The notes beneath the pieces were generated by a model. It worked only from the letters and a program-made list of their open reading frames with translations. It had not been told where the DNA came from and ran no database searches. 64,000 nucleotides of DNA from Larkinella soli (GTDB taxonomy: Bacteria > Bacteroidota > Bacteroidia > Cytophagales > Spirosomataceae). Within the stretch, counting starts at the first letter, position 1. Each line of letters opens with the position of its first letter. A program made the translations under genes and the position numbers. Shown here piece after piece: positions 63,428 through 64,000 of this stretch. The DNA lies in the NCBI RefSeq assembly GCF_003703975.1, contig NZ_QTJY01000010.1, forward strand, positions 186,001-250,000. Direction: 5' to 3'.

Positions 63428-64000
63428 ATGATACTGAGCGAACAGGAGATCAACCGGCGCAACAAGCGCGAGGAATTAATGCGGATGGGCATCGACCCCT
63501 ACCCCGCCGAATTATTCGAGGTCAACGTGACGGCGGCCGACATCCATAAAAACTACGATCGCAACAAGACCGACTATAAAGGCATCTCCATCGCCGGGCG
63601 GCTGATGGGCTTCCGGATCATGGGCAGCGCGTCGTTTGCCGAGCTGCAGGACGCCACCGGCCGCATCCAGCTCTATTTCCGGCGCGACGACCTCTGCCCC
63701 GGCGAAGACAAATCGCTGTATAACGTCGTGTTCAAGAAATTACTCGACATCGGCGACATCATCGGCGTCAAAGGCTACGTCTTCACGACCCAGACGGGCG
63801 AAATCTCGATCCACGTCAACGAGTTCCGGTTGCTGACCAAGTCGCTGCGGCCGCTTCCGGTGGTGAAGGAGGTGGTCGACGAGCAGGGTAACCGGCAGGT
63901 CTACGACGCCTTCTCGGACCCCGAACAGCGCTACCGCCAGCGGTATGTCGATCTGATCGTCAACCCGGAAGTCCGCAACGTGTTTCTCCGGCGGACGCAG
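63428..64000 (+). CDS. lysS: Lysyl-tRNA synthetase, class II, N-terminal part
   Basis: The first 191 codons of a gene that runs off the right edge. The N-terminus MILSEQEINRRNKREELMRM and the OB-fold anticodon-binding domain (about 50-150; SIAGRLMGFRIMGSASF, DIIGVKGYVFTTQTGEISI) are typical of class II LysRS, followed by the DPEQRYRQRYVDLIVNPEVR entry to the catalytic domain. The enzyme charges tRNA-Lys and is essential. The catalytic motifs 2 and 3 lie outside the window. Start ATG 63428 follows a -7 promoter box. Confidence 0.96.
   Translation, partial: MILSEQEINRRNKREELMRMGIDPYPAELFEVNVTAADIHKNYDRNKTDYKGISIAGRLMGFRIMGSASFAELQDATGRIQLYFRRDDLCPGEDKSLYNVVFKKLLDIGDIIGVKGYVFTTQTGEISIHVNEFRLLTKSLRPLPVVKEVVDEQGNRQVYDAFSDPEQRYRQRYVDLIVNPEVRNVFLRRTQ

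Overview
The window looks like the chromosome of a GC-rich, free-living member of the Bacteroidota, most likely Cytophagales near Spirosoma or Larkinella. The reasons are two SusC/SusD pairs, further TonB-dependent receptors, a gliding-motility-type (type B) T9SS sorting domain, a 7TM-DISM hybrid two-component regulator, DUF4249 and DUF5618 proteins, -7 boxes of the form TAnnTTTG, and an apparent lack of Shine-Dalgarno sites. The lineage is inferred from gene content only. I see no insertion sequence, prophage or CRISPR array.

Layout. 1-4954 (minus): the N-terminus of an M1 peptidase, then a large FAD/Fe-S D-2-hydroxyacid dehydrogenase-like protein overlapping a GT-C-like membrane protein. 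5440-23595 (plus): SusC-SusD, SusC-SusD, two paralogous FG-GAP/ASPIC-UnbV lipoproteins and a vanadium-haloperoxidase-like lipoprotein. This is the most coherent accessory block. 23659-27514 (plus): a two-gene ABC exporter and a GH65 enzyme. 27582-34913 (minus): a TetR regulator, Tat-exported phospholipase C, a DUF1772 protein, two DUF421 membrane proteins with zinc-ribbon tails and a glycosyltransferase. 35272-40211 (plus): a Kelch-like lipoprotein, a DUF4249 lipoprotein and a TonB receptor. 40482-42089 (minus): tRNA-Gln, fabD and a DCC thiol oxidoreductase. 42317-45839 (plus): sdhCAB. 46009-55907: DUF5618, a VWA protein, a TonB receptor, a PQQ-type sugar dehydrogenase and a hybrid two-component regulator. 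55917-60806 (minus): a two-transmembrane protein overlapping a Panacea-domain protein (candidate toxin-antitoxin pair), a serine hydrolase, a T9SS-sorted protein and a frameshifted paralogue. 61289 to the end: coaX, an SPFH protein with a ribbon-helix-helix protein between two REP-like palindromes, and the start of lysS.

How the genes work together. Housekeeping functions (respiratory complex II, fatty-acid initiation, CoA synthesis, lysyl-tRNA) alternate with envelope modules. The SusCD, FG-GAP and haloperoxidase block would put import, a surface calcium-propeller scaffold and an oxidative or phosphatase-like enzyme at the outer membrane. The Kelch-DUF4249-TonB trio is a second outer-membrane module. 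Several gene ends carry long perfect palindromes, some without a T-tract, and several start codons share the context AACCTATG(ATGAA).
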